From Allosphingosinicella deserti (GTDB taxonomy: Bacteria; Pseudomonadota; Alphaproteobacteria; Sphingomonadales; Sphingomonadaceae), in assembly GCF_003012735.1 (NCBI RefSeq), contig NZ_PXYI01000009.1:62001-126000 (forward strand): 64,000 nt of DNA. Direction: 5' to 3'. A program made the translations under genes and the position numbers. Below, in pieces: positions 1 through 8,661 of this stretch. A model generated the notes under the pieces. That model worked only from the letters and a program-made list of their open reading frames with translations, was not told the DNA's origin and ran no database searches. Each line of letters begins with the position of its first letter. The first letter of the stretch is position 1.

Positions 1-374
1 CTCAGGCGGGCGAGTATCGAGACCGCGGAATCGTAAATGTCCGTCTCGCGGGCCGGCACATCCCTGAGATACGGACCGACACGGGCGTCGCCGAAATCCT
101 CGAGCAGGAGCAATCCTTGTTCGCGGTCGATGCCGAGCGGCTTCGGCGGCGCGAAGCCACGGTCGATCAGATGGCCGGCGACCCGCAGGAAAGGCCCGAT
201 ATCCTCATGTTCGGGCGGCGCATCCATCAGTACCGCCGTCGCGCCGCCCTTGTAGACTCGGAAATAGCGCCGAAAGCTGGCATCGCCGGCGAGCGGTCGG
301 ATCTCGGCCCCGCCCCAACCATGTTTCGCGAGGAAGTCGGGCGCGGACGCCGGTGGAATCATCGGGGAGGCCAT
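1..374 (-). CDS. amgK: AmgK-like cell-wall sugar kinase, N-terminal part
   Basis: This reading frame starts at an ATG overlapping the end of tsaE by 16 bp and runs off the left edge, so only about the first 124 residues are visible. The translation contains the nucleotide-binding signature of aminoglycoside-phosphotransferase-fold kinases: GDASFRRYFRV near residues 28-38, then a VLMDAPPEHED segment and LLLLEDFGDA near residue 90. In alphaproteobacteria and pseudomonads this family, next to tsaE, is AmgK, which phosphorylates N-acetylmuramate and N-acetylglucosamine at the anomeric position in peptidoglycan recycling (family knowledge). The order divL-tsaE-amgK with overlapping ends suggests one transcript. 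An in-frame ATG four codons later is an alternative start. The catalytic Asp region lies outside the window, so the exact substrate cannot be judged here. Confidence 0.75.
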   Translation of the reverse strand, partial: MASPMIPPASAPDFLAKHGWGGAEIRPLAGDASFRRYFRVYKGGATAVLMDAPPEHEDIGPFLRVAGHLIDRGFAPPKPLGIDREQGLLLLEDFGDARVGPYLRDVPARETDIYDSAVSILARL

Positions 375-799
375 CGTGCTCCCCAAGCCGGGGGCAGTTC
401 GGCTGTCAAGGCGCGAGCGCCCTCTCCGTCCCGCGCCAGGGTCAGCTTGAGCGCATGTGGCCACAAAGCGGTGCCCATCCGCTCGGGCCATTCGATGAGC
501 AGGGCACCGCCGTCGAGCGCCTCGTCGAGCGCGAGTTCCCCTAGCTCCTCCGGATCCTCGATCCGGTAGAGGTCGACGTGCCAGATCGGCAGAGCGAGTT
601 CTTCGTACGGCAGCACGATCGGAAAGGTCGGGCTTCCGACATCACCCGAGAAGCCGAGCCCGCGCAGCACGCCGCGCGCGAATGTGGTCTTGCCCGCACC
701 CAGATCGCCGTAGAGCGCAACCACGTCGCCGGGGCGCAGGCTCGCGGCGAGGCGCGCTCCCATCCGCTCGGTTGCCTCGGGCCCTTCGAGCCGGATCAC
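359..799 (-). CDS. tsaE: tRNA threonylcarbamoyladenosine biosynthesis ATPase TsaE
   Basis: This is a 146-residue P-loop ATPase of the YjeE/TsaE family, which works with TsaB and TsaD to make the t6A modification at position 37 of ANN-decoding tRNAs. The Walker A motif GDLGAGKTT is at residues 31-39. It is followed by the SPTF motif at 56-59, HVDLYRI at 74-80 and LIEWPER at 101-107, which are the family landmarks in the right order and spacing. The length is normal. The start codon overlaps the stop of the upstream divL-like gene by 4 bp, and the stop overlaps the amgK start, so translation is probably coupled across the three genes. Confidence 0.93.
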   Translation of the reverse strand: MIRLEGPEATERMGARLAASLRPGDVVALYGDLGAGKTTFARGVLRGLGFSGDVGSPTFPIVLPYEELALPIWHVDLYRIEDPEELGELALDEALDGGALLIEWPERMGTALWPHALKLTLARDGEGARALTAELPPAWGARWPPR

Positions 800-3153
800 A
801 AGGGCTTCCGCGGCAGCCTGAAGGTGACGGTGGTGCCCGATCCCGGCTCGGAGACGAGATCGATCCGGCCGCCATGCGCCTCGACAAATTGCTTGGCGAG
901 CGGAAGACCAAGGCCGAGTGCAGATTCCTCGCCGGACGCGGGGCCGGTGGCGCGATTGAACCGATCGAAGACACGCGTCTGATCGGCAGCGGGAATCCCG
1001 CGGCCATTGTCGGAAACGGTAATCTCGGCGACCGCGCGCGTGCCGCCGGCGTGCAGAAGGATACGCCCACCCTCCCCCGTATAGGCGAACGCATTCTTGA
1101 GCACGTTGTCTAGCGCCTGACGCAGGCGGCGGCGATCGCCGGTGACCCGTCCGGCATGGCCTTCGATCCGGACTGCGAATTCTATGCCTTTGCGCTCGAC
1201 CGCATCACGGAACATCTCCGCCGATTCCTTGCACATTGCGGCGATGTCGACATCGTCCTCGGCAAGCAGGAGGCTGCCGCTGTCGCTCTGGGTGAGATCG
1301 AGCACGTCGTCGATCAAGGCTCCCAGCCTCGCCACCGACTCGAGAATGGCCCCGACATATTCCATCGCGGTGAGCGGAAGCTCGCCAGCATAGCCGCCCG
1401 CGAGCATCTCGGCGAAGCCCCCGATCGACGTCAGCGGCGTGCGCAGCTCGTAGCTCATGTTCGACACGAAGGCGGTTTTCAGACGATCGGCCTCTTCCAG
1501 TGCAGACGTGCGCTCGCGAAGTGCCGCTTCGACGGTGCGGCTCGCGGTGACGTCGAGCATTGTGAAGAGTGCATTACCGTCCGGAAGCGGTACCGCGGCG
1601 AACTCGAACTCGCGTCCATCGAGGAAGGAAACGCGTCCACCCCTCTGCTTGCGCTCCACCGTCGCGCTGCGGACCAGCTCGCGCACCAGGCTGGCATGCG
1701 CGGCATTCTTGAGCTTGCGCCCGATATGGGTGGTCAGTGCATCGATGCGCGGATGCGCGGCGAGCTGCTCTTCCTCGAACTGCCAGAGCTCACGGAAGCG
1801 ATTGTTCCAAAGGTGGAGCCGCCCGTCCGATGCGAAGACGCCGACCGCCTCGAACAGATTGTCGAACGTGGCCGTACGTACCCTCAAAAGGGTATCGCGG
1901 GCGGAGGCGAGCTGGAGCTGCTCGGTGCGATCCTCGAATATCAGAAGCAGACCGCCATCCGGCAGAGGCTGCGCAACGACCCGCAGGTGTCGGCCGCCGG
2001 GGAGCAGCCAGTCCTCTTCCTCGGCGCTCAGCGTCTCGGTGAACCAGCGGCCGCGATCACGCTTCCACTCCGGATAATCGCGCACCTCGGGTAGGTTTCC
2101 GGCCTCCCGCATGCCGTCGAGCAGCCGGTTGAACTCGGGGCCGTCGGCGAGCGTCTCCGCGCGCAACGAGAAGAGCCGCGCAAACGGCTGGTTGAAGAAG
2201 ATCAGGCTGCGGTCGCGCCCGAACTGGGCGACACCGGCGGACAGTCGATCGAGCATGTCGCGCTGGGCACTGACAAAGCGAGTGAGGTCGGCACGCGCCT
2301 GCTCCCGATCCTCGACGTCGATCGCATAGCCGGCGACTCCTGTCTGCCCAAGCGGGACTTCCACCACGCGCATTGTCCGCCGCTCTCCGGCGATGGTGGC
2401 CGGAACGGTGCGCGCGGACGGGATTCCGCTCTCGCGCACCATGTGCGCCTGGCGCGCCGCACTGCCCTCGCTCTCGTCGATCAGCTCGATGCCACCGGCA
2501 GTGACGCTCGCCGCGTTGTCGGCCTCGACCGCGCGCACGTAGGCACCATTGACCATCGTCAGCCGCAGATCGGGTCCGCGATGCCACATCGGAAACGGCG
2601 CTGCTTCGATAAGGCCGGTCAGTGCGTCGAGCGCGGCGGCGAGTCGATCGGCGCGCTCGCGGAGGGCGCCGATCTGCTCCTCAGCCTCTGTCGCATCGGT
2701 GAACCAGAGAAGCACCGAGCCGACGGGCGCAGGCGGCGGGGCTGGACCGCCACGCACCTGAAACACGCGCGCGGAGCCGTGGGCGCGCACCGGCAGCGAG
2801 AAGGTGGCCCCGGTAAGCGCCGCATCGCGCACCCGCTCCGCGAGGAGCTCGGCAGCCTCCGGCTCAAGTCCGGCGCCATCCCTCGAAAGATCGGTGAGCC
2901 TGGCTGGCGAGACATCGAGCCCTAAAGCATGGGCGAGGCGGGACGACGCCTCTGCCCGGCCGCTCGCGTCGGCAATCAGCGGCATTGCCGGTGATGCCGC
3001 GAGCAGCGCGCTGGCCCGATCCGCCTGGACTGTCAGTCCGGCGGCGAAATTGGTGCGCCGGGCAGCGCGCAGCGAAAACCAGACCGCGAGCGTCAGCCAG
3101 GCGCCGCAAAAGAGCGCCAGCAGCACTGCGGCCGGAGTAGAAAGCGTCACCAC
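796..3153 (-). CDS. divL: DivL-like pseudo-histidine kinase (Tyr in place of the phosphorylated His)
   Basis: This 785-residue protein has one N-terminal membrane segment (about residues 8-28), several PAS-like regions (about 180-280, 295-410 and 425-535), and a C-terminal histidine-kinase core. The dimerisation helix reads SNMSYELRTPLTSIGG at about 564-579. In ordinary kinases the motif is SHELRTPL, but here the histidine is tyrosine (Y568, TAC at 1450-1452). The ATP-binding half is intact: NVLKNAF around N687, DNGRGIP at 715-721 and LGLGLPLAKQF at about 747-757. A tyrosine at this site together with repeated PAS domains is the hallmark of Caulobacter DivL, which binds CckA and DivK rather than acting as a standard kinase (established knowledge). 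Its position just upstream of tsaE and amgK also fits. The role in controlling CckA is inferred. It probably acts at the inner membrane. Confidence 0.85.
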   Translation of the reverse strand: MVTLSTPAAVLLALFCGAWLTLAVWFSLRAARRTNFAAGLTVQADRASALLAASPAMPLIADASGRAEASSRLAHALGLDVSPARLTDLSRDGAGLEPEAAELLAERVRDAALTGATFSLPVRAHGSARVFQVRGGPAPPPAPVGSVLLWFTDATEAEEQIGALRERADRLAAALDALTGLIEAAPFPMWHRGPDLRLTMVNGAYVRAVEADNAASVTAGGIELIDESEGSAARQAHMVRESGIPSARTVPATIAGERRTMRVVEVPLGQTGVAGYAIDVEDREQARADLTRFVSAQRDMLDRLSAGVAQFGRDRSLIFFNQPFARLFSLRAETLADGPEFNRLLDGMREAGNLPEVRDYPEWKRDRGRWFTETLSAEEEDWLLPGGRHLRVVAQPLPDGGLLLIFEDRTEQLQLASARDTLLRVRTATFDNLFEAVGVFASDGRLHLWNNRFRELWQFEEEQLAAHPRIDALTTHIGRKLKNAAHASLVRELVRSATVERKQRGGRVSFLDGREFEFAAVPLPDGNALFTMLDVTASRTVEAALRERTSALEEADRLKTAFVSNMSYELRTPLTSIGGFAEMLAGGYAGELPLTAMEYVGAILESVARLGALIDDVLDLTQSDSGSLLLAEDDVDIAAMCKESAEMFRDAVERKGIEFAVRIEGHAGRVTGDRRRLRQALDNVLKNAFAYTGEGGRILLHAGGTRAVAEITVSDNGRGIPAADQTRVFDRFNRATGPASGEESALGLGLPLAKQFVEAHGGRIDLVSEPGSGTTVTFRLPRKPL

Positions 3154-3258
3154 GCCGTCTGTCTAGCGGCAAGCAGCAGCGGGCGGAAGCAGCCACTCTG
3201 TCGGGGCCCTCTGACGGCCCCAAAGCGGGACGGCAAAGCGGCTTAACCGAGACGGAGA

Positions 3259-3286
3259 AAGGCGCGCACCTTTCGGCGCGCGCCTT
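3259..3286 (-). terminator. Rho-independent-type terminator after clpX
   Basis: A 9-bp perfect stem (AAGGCGCGC at 3259-3267 pairing with 3278-3286) with a 10-nt loop lies 26 bp downstream of the clpX stop. Read in the clpX direction it is followed by TTTCTCC. It separates clpX from the divL-like gene. Confidence 0.7.
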
Positions 3287-3311
3287 CCCATTGTCACTGT
3301 CCGAGGCCCAT

Positions 3312-4568
3312 TCAGGCCGCGTCTTCAGCCTTCTTGGCGTAGATCCGCACCGGCTCCTTGCGGCCGTCGACGACGTCCTTGTCGATCATCACCTCGTCGA
3401 CACCGTCCATCGACGGCAGGTCGAACATCGTGTCGAGCAGGATGTTCTCCAAGATCGAGCGAAGGCCGCGGGCGCCGGTCTTGCGTTCGATCGCCTTCTT
3501 GGCAACGGCGATCAGCGCCTCGTCGGTGAAGGACAATTTGACGTCCTCCATGTCGAACAGCTTGGCGTACTGCTTCACCAGCGCGTTCTTCGGCTCCTTG
3601 AGAATCTTGACCAGGGCGACCTCGTCGAGATCCTCCAGGGTCGCGATCACTGGCAAACGGCCGACAAATTCAGGAATCAGGCCAAATTTCAGGAGATCGT
3701 CCGGTTCGCCCTGGCGCAGAATCTCGCCGGTGCGGCGTTCCTCCGGCGCGGCGACATAGGCGCCGAAGCCGATCGACTTGCCCTGCAGGCGGTCGGCAAT
3801 GATCTTTTCCAGCCCCGCAAAGGCGCCGCCGCAGATGAACAGGATGTTCGTCGTGTCGACCTGCAGGAACTCCTGCTGCGGATGCTTGCGTCCGCCCTGC
3901 GGCGGCACGGAGGCCGTGGTGCCCTCCATCAGCTTGAGCAGAGCCTGCTGCACGCCTTCGCCCGAGACGTCGCGGGTGATCGACGGATTGTCAGACTTGC
4001 GGCTGATCTTGTCGATCTCGTCGATGTAGACGATGCCGCGTTGCGCCCGTTCGACATTGTAGTCGGAGGCCTGGAGCAGCTTGAGGATGATGTTCTCGAC
4101 ATCCTCGCCGACATACCCGGCCTCGGTCAGCGTCGTCGCGTCTGCCATCGTGAACGGCACGTCGAGCAAGCGGGCGAGCGTCTGCGCGAGCAACGTCTTG
4201 CCGCAGCCCGTCGGGCCGACCAGCAGGATGTTTGACTTGCTGAGCTCGACCTCACCGTTCTTGGAGCCGTGGGCAAGGCGCTTGTAATGGTTGTGGACCG
4301 CGACCGACAGGACGCGCTTGGCGTGGCTCTGGCCGATCACGTAGTCGTCGAGATGCTTGCAGATCTCGAGCGGCGTCGGAACCCCGTCGCGGGTCTTCAC
4401 CAGCGAGGACTTGGTCTCCTCCCGGATGATGTCGTTGCACAGCTCGACGCACTCGTCGCAGATGAACACGGTGGGGCCAGCGATGAGCTTCCTCACCTCA
4501 TGCTGCGATTTGCCGCAGAAGGAGCAGTAGAGAGTGCTCTTGGAGTCGCTGCCGCTAAGCTTCGTCAT
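3312..4568 (-). CDS. clpX: ATP-dependent Clp protease ATP-binding subunit ClpX
   Basis: ClpX is the AAA+ unfoldase that feeds substrates to ClpP. The protein starts [10 protein letters not shown] with AGGA five bases upstream. An upstream in-frame ATG at 4604 would add 12 residues that do not resemble ClpX, so I prefer 4568. The N-terminal zinc-binding domain has Cys15, Cys18, Cys37 and Cys40. Walker A GPTGCGKT lies at about 118-125, the GYVG pore loop at about 151-154, Walker B in IVYIDEIDK, and the ClpP-docking IGF loop in [10 protein letters not shown]. The 418-residue length is typical. It lies downstream of clpP on the same strand, separated by about 230 bp and a clpP terminator, so it may have its own promoter. 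In alphaproteobacteria ClpXP degrades cell-cycle regulators such as CtrA. Confidence 0.97.
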   Translation of the reverse strand: MTKLSGSDSKSTLYCSFCGKSQHEVRKLIAGPTVFICDECVELCNDIIREETKSSLVKTRDGVPTPLEICKHLDDYVIGQSHAKRVLSVAVHNHYKRLAHGSKNGEVELSKSNILLVGPTGCGKTLLAQTLARLLDVPFTMADATTLTEAGYVGEDVENIILKLLQASDYNVERAQRGIVYIDEIDKISRKSDNPSITRDVSGEGVQQALLKLMEGTTASVPPQGGRKHPQQEFLQVDTTNILFICGGAFAGLEKIIADRLQGKSIGFGAYVAAPEERRTGEILRQGEPDDLLKFGLIPEFVGRLPVIATLEDLDEVALVKILKEPKNALVKQYAKLFDMEDVKLSFTDEALIAVAKKAIERKTGARGLRSILENILLDTMFDLPSMDGVDEVMIDKDVVDGRKEPVRIYAKKAEDAA

Positions 4569-4611
4569 AGTCTTCCTATCAGGCGCCGATGCGCCCTCTG
4601 CCACGGGGCCA

Positions 4612-4636
4612 CAGTAGACTGTATTATGCCACAGTC
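4612..4636. promoter_or_regulatory. Repeated ACTGT/ACAGT half-sites upstream of clpX
   Basis: The palindrome ACAGT-AG-ACTGT (4612-4623) is followed by a third half-site ACAGT (4632-4636) in an AT-richer stretch 44-68 bp upstream of the clpX start. This is a plausible promoter or operator region for clpX, but I recognise no named regulator site. Confidence 0.25.
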
Positions 4637-4768
4637 ACAATGGCCTATAGATTAACGTCCCACCCGTGCCGCGCCCGCGGCGCGGGAGGAACTCTGGGGA
4701 GTGCGCCAACCGGTCTTTTGTTCCGGCCGAAGCGAGTGTCCGGGAACTCCCCGTCCCGGCAGAAGGGC

Positions 4769-4792
4769 CCTCCCCCGGCACGCCGGAGGAGG
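4769..4792 (-). terminator. Hairpin after clpP
   Basis: A GC-rich hairpin of about 10 bp with one C/A mismatch and a tight loop starts 9 bp beyond the clpP stop. No U-tract follows, so it may be an attenuator or an mRNA 3'-end stabiliser rather than a full terminator. Confidence 0.5.
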
Positions 4793-4800
4793 GAGCAAGA

Positions 4801-5448
4801 TCAAGCGGCCTCCGCCTGATGGGTGGTGTCGCCTTCACCCGGTGCCGGACGCTTTTCGAACACTTCGTCAACCAAGCCGAAATCCTTCGCCTCGGCAGCG
4901 CTGAAGAACTTGTCACGCTCCACTGCGCTTTCGATGGCCTCGAGCGTCTGACCGGTGAATTTGGCCATCAGCTCGTTCATGCGATGCCGAATACGCAGGA
5001 TTTCTTTCGCCTGGATTTCGATGTCGGTAGCCTGCCCCTGAGCACCGCCAGACGGCTGGTGAACCATGATTCGGGCATTGGTCAGCGCAACGCGCATGCC
5101 CGGCTCGCCGGCCGCGAGGAGGAACGCGCCCATCGAGGCAGCCTGGCCCATGCACACCGTGCCGACGCGCGGCCGAATATATTGCATGGTGTCATGGATC
5201 GCCATCCCCGCCGTTACGACGCCGCCCGGCGAGTTGATGTACATGAAGATATCCTTCTTCGGATTCTCCGATTCGAGGTAGAGCAGCTGCGCCGTGATCA
5301 GCGTTGCCATGTGATCCTCTACCTGGCCCGTCACGAAGACGATCCGCTCGCGCAACAGACGCGAATAGATGTCGAAGCTGCGCTCGCCCCGATTCGATTG
5401 CTCGATGACGATAGGCACGAGGGCGTTGACGATGTCTGGGTGATCCAT
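4801..5448 (-). CDS. clpP: ATP-dependent Clp protease proteolytic subunit ClpP
   Basis: This is a 215-residue serine peptidase that forms the double-ring degradation chamber partnered by ClpX. The start [12 protein letters not shown] matches the family. A frame extension to 5496 adds 16 atypical residues, so I use 5448, although its Shine-Dalgarno is weak. The catalytic triad is visible: Ser105 in [10 protein letters not shown], His130 in IMVHQPSGG and Asp179 in ERDKFFSA. The oligomer-handle region [15 protein letters not shown] is intact. It lies between the glycosyltransferase and clpX on the same strand. Confidence 0.97.
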   Translation of the reverse strand: MDHPDIVNALVPIVIEQSNRGERSFDIYSRLLRERIVFVTGQVEDHMATLITAQLLYLESENPKKDIFMYINSPGGVVTAGMAIHDTMQYIRPRVGTVCMGQAASMGAFLLAAGEPGMRVALTNARIMVHQPSGGAQGQATDIEIQAKEILRIRHRMNELMAKFTGQTLEAIESAVERDKFFSAAEAKDFGLVDEVFEKRPAPGEGDTTHQAEAA

Positions 5449-5595
5449 GGGTGTCGGGAATCCTGCTTTGATTGGATGCGGCCAACATCGGAGCAAAGTC
5501 CGGCCTGTTCAACCCCTAGGCGTAGCGCAGCCCGTCGGAGAGCGCAAAAGGAGGCCGCTCCGGATCGGAGGCGATCCGGAGTTCCGCTCCGCAGC

Positions 5596-6612
5596 TCAGC
5601 GCTCGGCGCCGGGCGCCGGGAAGCTCAGGTAGAAGAGGCGCCGGTTCTCGCGCCGTCCGCGGACTACGGTGTCGAGGATCAGGCCGACGGCGAAGCTCAG
5701 CGCCGCGACGATCATCAAGCCGGTGATCAGGATCGCCGTCGGGAACCGCGGCACCAGCCCCGTCTGAGCGTAGGTGATCGCCAGCGGAAGGCCGAGGACG
5801 AGGCCGACGAGGGCGAGGAACAGGCCGAATCCGCCATAGAACAGCACCGGCCGCTCGATCCGGAACAGATGGAGGATCGTCTTCATGATCCGCCAACCGT
5901 CACGATAGGTGGAGAGCTTGGACTGGGAGCCTTCCGGGCGGGCGCCGTAATCGGTGACGATCTCGCCGACCGGCATGGCAAGCTCGAGCGCGTGGACGCT
6001 GATTTCCGTCTCCGTCTCGAAGCCGCGAGACAGCGCGGGGAAGGACTTGACGAAACGGCGAGAGAAGACTCGGTAGCCGGAGAAGATGTCGGTGAAGGTT
6101 CGGCCGAACAGGCTGGCGAGAAGCCCGGTGAACAGCCGATTGCCGAGCCGGTGGCCGCGCCGATAGGCTTCCTCGATGGCCGAACGGCGCGCGCCGACGA
6201 CCATGTCGAGTTGCTCGTCGAGGAGGCGGCGGACCAGTTCTGGCGCTGCCGAAGCATCATAGGTCGCATCGCCATCCGCCATCACATAAATATCGGCTTC
6301 GATGTCGGCGAACATGCGGCGGACCACATGACCCTTGCCCTGCATGCGCTCGGTGCGGACAATTGCACCCGCCGCTCTCGCGACCTCGCAGGTCCGATCC
6401 TGGCTGTTATTGTCGTACACGTAGATTGCGGCATCCGGCAGCGCGAGGCGAAAGCCGGCGACCGTCTGAGCGATTGCCGCTTCCTCATTGTAGCAGGGAA
6501 GCAGCACCGCGATGCGCAACGTCGAAACAGGCAAGAGCATCCCCGCGCGGCCAGTATCGTCGCCAGCCTCGACTCTGCTTAGGCCAGACGGACTTGGGTC
6601 GACAACCAACAT
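5596..6612 (-). CDS. GT2-family glycosyltransferase with two C-terminal membrane helices
   Basis: This 338-residue protein has an N-terminal GT-A domain: VLLPCYNEE at about 36-44, then VYDNNSQD and a DGDATYD metal/nucleotide-sugar site at about 113-119. Two hydrophobic helices follow near 255-280 and 290-315. The architecture matches DPM1/GtrB-like polyprenyl-phosphate glycosyltransferases, which transfer a sugar from a nucleotide donor to a lipid carrier at the inner membrane. The first start is used because GAAAGG lies eight bases before it. An internal start at 6540 (MLLPVSTLRI) fits the domain edge equally well. It is inserted between tig and clpP, which are usually adjacent. Donor and acceptor sugars cannot be inferred from sequence. 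Confidence 0.82.
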   Translation of the reverse strand: MLVVDPSPSGLSRVEAGDDTGRAGMLLPVSTLRIAVLLPCYNEEAAIAQTVAGFRLALPDAAIYVYDNNSQDRTCEVARAAGAIVRTERMQGKGHVVRRMFADIEADIYVMADGDATYDASAAPELVRRLLDEQLDMVVGARRSAIEEAYRRGHRLGNRLFTGLLASLFGRTFTDIFSGYRVFSRRFVKSFPALSRGFETETEISVHALELAMPVGEIVTDYGARPEGSQSKLSTYRDGWRIMKTILHLFRIERPVLFYGGFGLFLALVGLVLGLPLAITYAQTGLVPRFPTAILITGLMIVAALSFAVGLILDTVVRGRRENRRLFYLSFPAPGAER

Positions 6613-6714
6613 GCGCGACGCCTTTCATGAGACGGCACGGAATAAAGCACGGACGCGCCTGATTTTCGCTTAACGCCTAGGCGCCTGTCGGCCGGGCGCG
6701 ACCGACGGGACGCC

Positions 6715-6736
6715 CTCCTCCGCCGCAGCGGAGGAG
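6715..6736 (-). terminator. Hairpin terminator after tig
   Basis: A 9-bp perfect stem (CTCCTCCGC at 6715-6723 with 6728-6736) and a 4-nt loop lie 11 bp past the tig stop. No clear U-run follows. Confidence 0.6.
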
Positions 6737-6746
6737 AGTCTCCAGC

Positions 6747-8405
6747 TTACGCCTTCTTGGCGCGGGCCTTCTTGGCGGGCTTCGCCTCGCCCTCGGCGGG
6801 AGCAGCGTCATCGGAAGGAGCCGCATCCGCGGCCGGAGCAGCGTCCTCGCCAGCAGCGGCTTTCTTCGCGCGCGGCTTCTTGGCCGGCTTCTCGTCTGCT
6901 GCCGGGGTCTCCGGGGCCGCCTCGGCAACCGGAGCGTCCTCCACTGGCGCCGCGTCGGCGGCCTTCGCCTTCTTGGCAGCCTTCTTCTTCTTCGGCTTCT
7001 CGTCGCCATGGGCGTGCGCATGATCATGATCGTGATCATGGTTGCAGTCGGGCCCGTGAACGTGTCCGCCGGTGCCGGTCTCGGTCGACTCGATCTCGGC
7101 CTGCAGCTCCTCGCGGGTGACGGCGCGATCGGTCACTTCCGCCTTGGAGAACAGGAAGTCGACGACCTTGTCCTCGAACAGCGGGGCGCGCAGCTGAGCG
7201 GCGGCCATCGGCTCATTTCGGACATATTCGACGAAACGCTGGCGATCATCGGGGCGATATTGCTGCGCCGCCTGCATGATCAGCTGGTTCATCTCGTTCT
7301 GATTGACCTGGACATTGTTGCGCGTCCCGATCTCGGAGAGCAGCAGGCCGAGGCGCACGCGGCGCTCCGCAATTGCGCGATAATCCTCACGCTCGGCTTC
7401 GATCTCAGCCATCGCGGCTTCGGGATCGGCCTCGTGGCTCGCCTCGTGCTCCAGCTGCTGCCAGATCTGGTTGAACTCGGCCTCGACCATCGACGGCGGC
7501 ACCTCGAAGCTGTGCGCTTCCGCGAGGCGGTCGAGCAGCTTGCGCTTCATGTGAGTGCGGGTGAGGCCGTTCAGCTCCTGCTCGATCTGCCCCTTGAGCA
7601 GACCACGAAGCTGCTCGAGGCTCTCAAGACCCATCGACTTGGCGAATTCGTCGTCGACGCCGCCCTCGCGCGGCTGCTGGACCTCGGTGACCTTGACGTC
7701 GAAGGTCGCGTCCTTGCCCTTCAGGTTCTCGGCCGGATAATCATCCGGGAACGTGACGTTGAGCGTGCGCTCGTCGCCGGCCTTGACGCCGATCAGCTGG
7801 TCCTCGAAGCCCGGGATCAGGCGACCCGAGCCGAGCTCGACCCGCATAGCGTCGCCCGTGCCGCCCTCGAACGCCTTGCCGGCGACCTTGCCGACATAAT
7901 CGATGACGACGAGGTCGCCGATCGCCGCTTCATGGCCTTCCGGCGCGGGATCGTAGCTCTTCTGGCCCTGCGCCATGCGCTCGACCGCCTCGTCCACTTC
8001 GGCTTCGGTCGGCTCGACGGTGAGACGCTCGAGCGTGAGGCCCTCGATCTGCGGCTCCGGAACATCCGGCAGCGTCTCGAGCTCGACGCGAATGACCGCG
8101 TCCTGCCCCGGGCCGCCTTCTTCGAGTTCGACCGCCGGCTGCATCGCCGGACGCAGCTTCTGCTCGGTGAGCAGCTGCTGGACGCCTTCCTGCACCGCGG
8201 TGTTCAGCGCTTCCTGCTGGAGCGCCGGGCCGTGCATCTTGCGGACGAGGTTGGCGGGAACCTTGCCGGGACGGAAACCAGGCATGCGAATCTGGGGCGC
8301 GACCTTCTTCAGCTCGCCGTCGACGCGGGCGTCGATCTCGGAGCTCGGAATGGTGATCCGGTAGGCGCGCTTCAGGCCCTCGTTCAACGTCTCGACAGTC
8401 TGCAT
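6747..8405 (-). CDS. tig: Trigger factor with a His-rich, Lys/Ala-rich C-terminal tail
   Basis: This is the ribosome-associated chaperone and peptidyl-prolyl isomerase. The true start is MQTVETLNEG at 8405. The open frame continues upstream only because it reads through the tRNA-Leu gene. The ribosome-binding signature appears as MPGFRPGKVP (about residues 41-50), the FKBP-like PPIase domain is central (GDLVVIDYVGK to LIPGFEDQLIG), and the substrate-binding arms follow. At 552 residues it is about 100 longer than usual. From about residue 447 the protein carries alternating His with Asp or Ala (HGPDCNHDHDHDHAHAHG), then KPKKKKAAKKAKA and repeated Ala/Pro/Glu linkers between Lys-rich blocks, ending PAKKARAKKA. 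This tail looks metal-binding and polycationic, resembling histone H1-like tails. Its function is unknown to me. Confidence 0.95.
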   Translation of the reverse strand: MQTVETLNEGLKRAYRITIPSSEIDARVDGELKKVAPQIRMPGFRPGKVPANLVRKMHGPALQQEALNTAVQEGVQQLLTEQKLRPAMQPAVELEEGGPGQDAVIRVELETLPDVPEPQIEGLTLERLTVEPTEAEVDEAVERMAQGQKSYDPAPEGHEAAIGDLVVIDYVGKVAGKAFEGGTGDAMRVELGSGRLIPGFEDQLIGVKAGDERTLNVTFPDDYPAENLKGKDATFDVKVTEVQQPREGGVDDEFAKSMGLESLEQLRGLLKGQIEQELNGLTRTHMKRKLLDRLAEAHSFEVPPSMVEAEFNQIWQQLEHEASHEADPEAAMAEIEAEREDYRAIAERRVRLGLLLSEIGTRNNVQVNQNEMNQLIMQAAQQYRPDDRQRFVEYVRNEPMAAAQLRAPLFEDKVVDFLFSKAEVTDRAVTREELQAEIESTETGTGGHVHGPDCNHDHDHDHAHAHGDEKPKKKKAAKKAKAADAAPVEDAPVAEAAPETPAADEKPAKKPRAKKAAAGEDAAPAADAAPSDDAAPAEGEAKPAKKARAKKA

Positions 8406-8464
8406 TTCCGCTCTTCTTCTCGTCTCGGGATAAGGCGGCCACGCCAAGAGCGGGCCACGGCGGC

Positions 8465-8549
8465 TGGTGCGGGCGAAGGGACTCGAACCCCCACATCTTG
8501 CGATACTGGAACCTAAATCCAGCGCGTCTACCAGTTCCGCCACGCCCGC
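8465..8549 (-). tRNA. tRNA-Leu (anticodon UAG)
   Basis: An 85-nt tRNA with encoded CCA (complement of 8465-8467). The acceptor stem GCGGGCG pairs with CGCCCGC. The anticodon arm is CTGGA-TTTAGGT-TCCAG, giving anticodon TAG. A long variable arm of the type found in tRNA-Leu is present, and the T-arm reads GGGGGTTCGAGTCCC. It lies 60 bp upstream of tig on the same strand. Confidence 0.95.
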
Positions 8550-8661
8550 TGAGGCCGCCGGTCGCGGGGCTCTATAACAGGCCGGGCAATAGGGGCAAGC
8601 GCAATGGCTTGACGGGAACGAAGCCGATGATGGCGCTTTTGCAGCGCAGCGGAGGAAGATC

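Noticed and set aside
4666-6582. Open frame of 638 codons opposite clpP and the glycosyltransferase
   Set aside because: It is antisense to well-supported ClpP and GT2 and looks like shadow translation.
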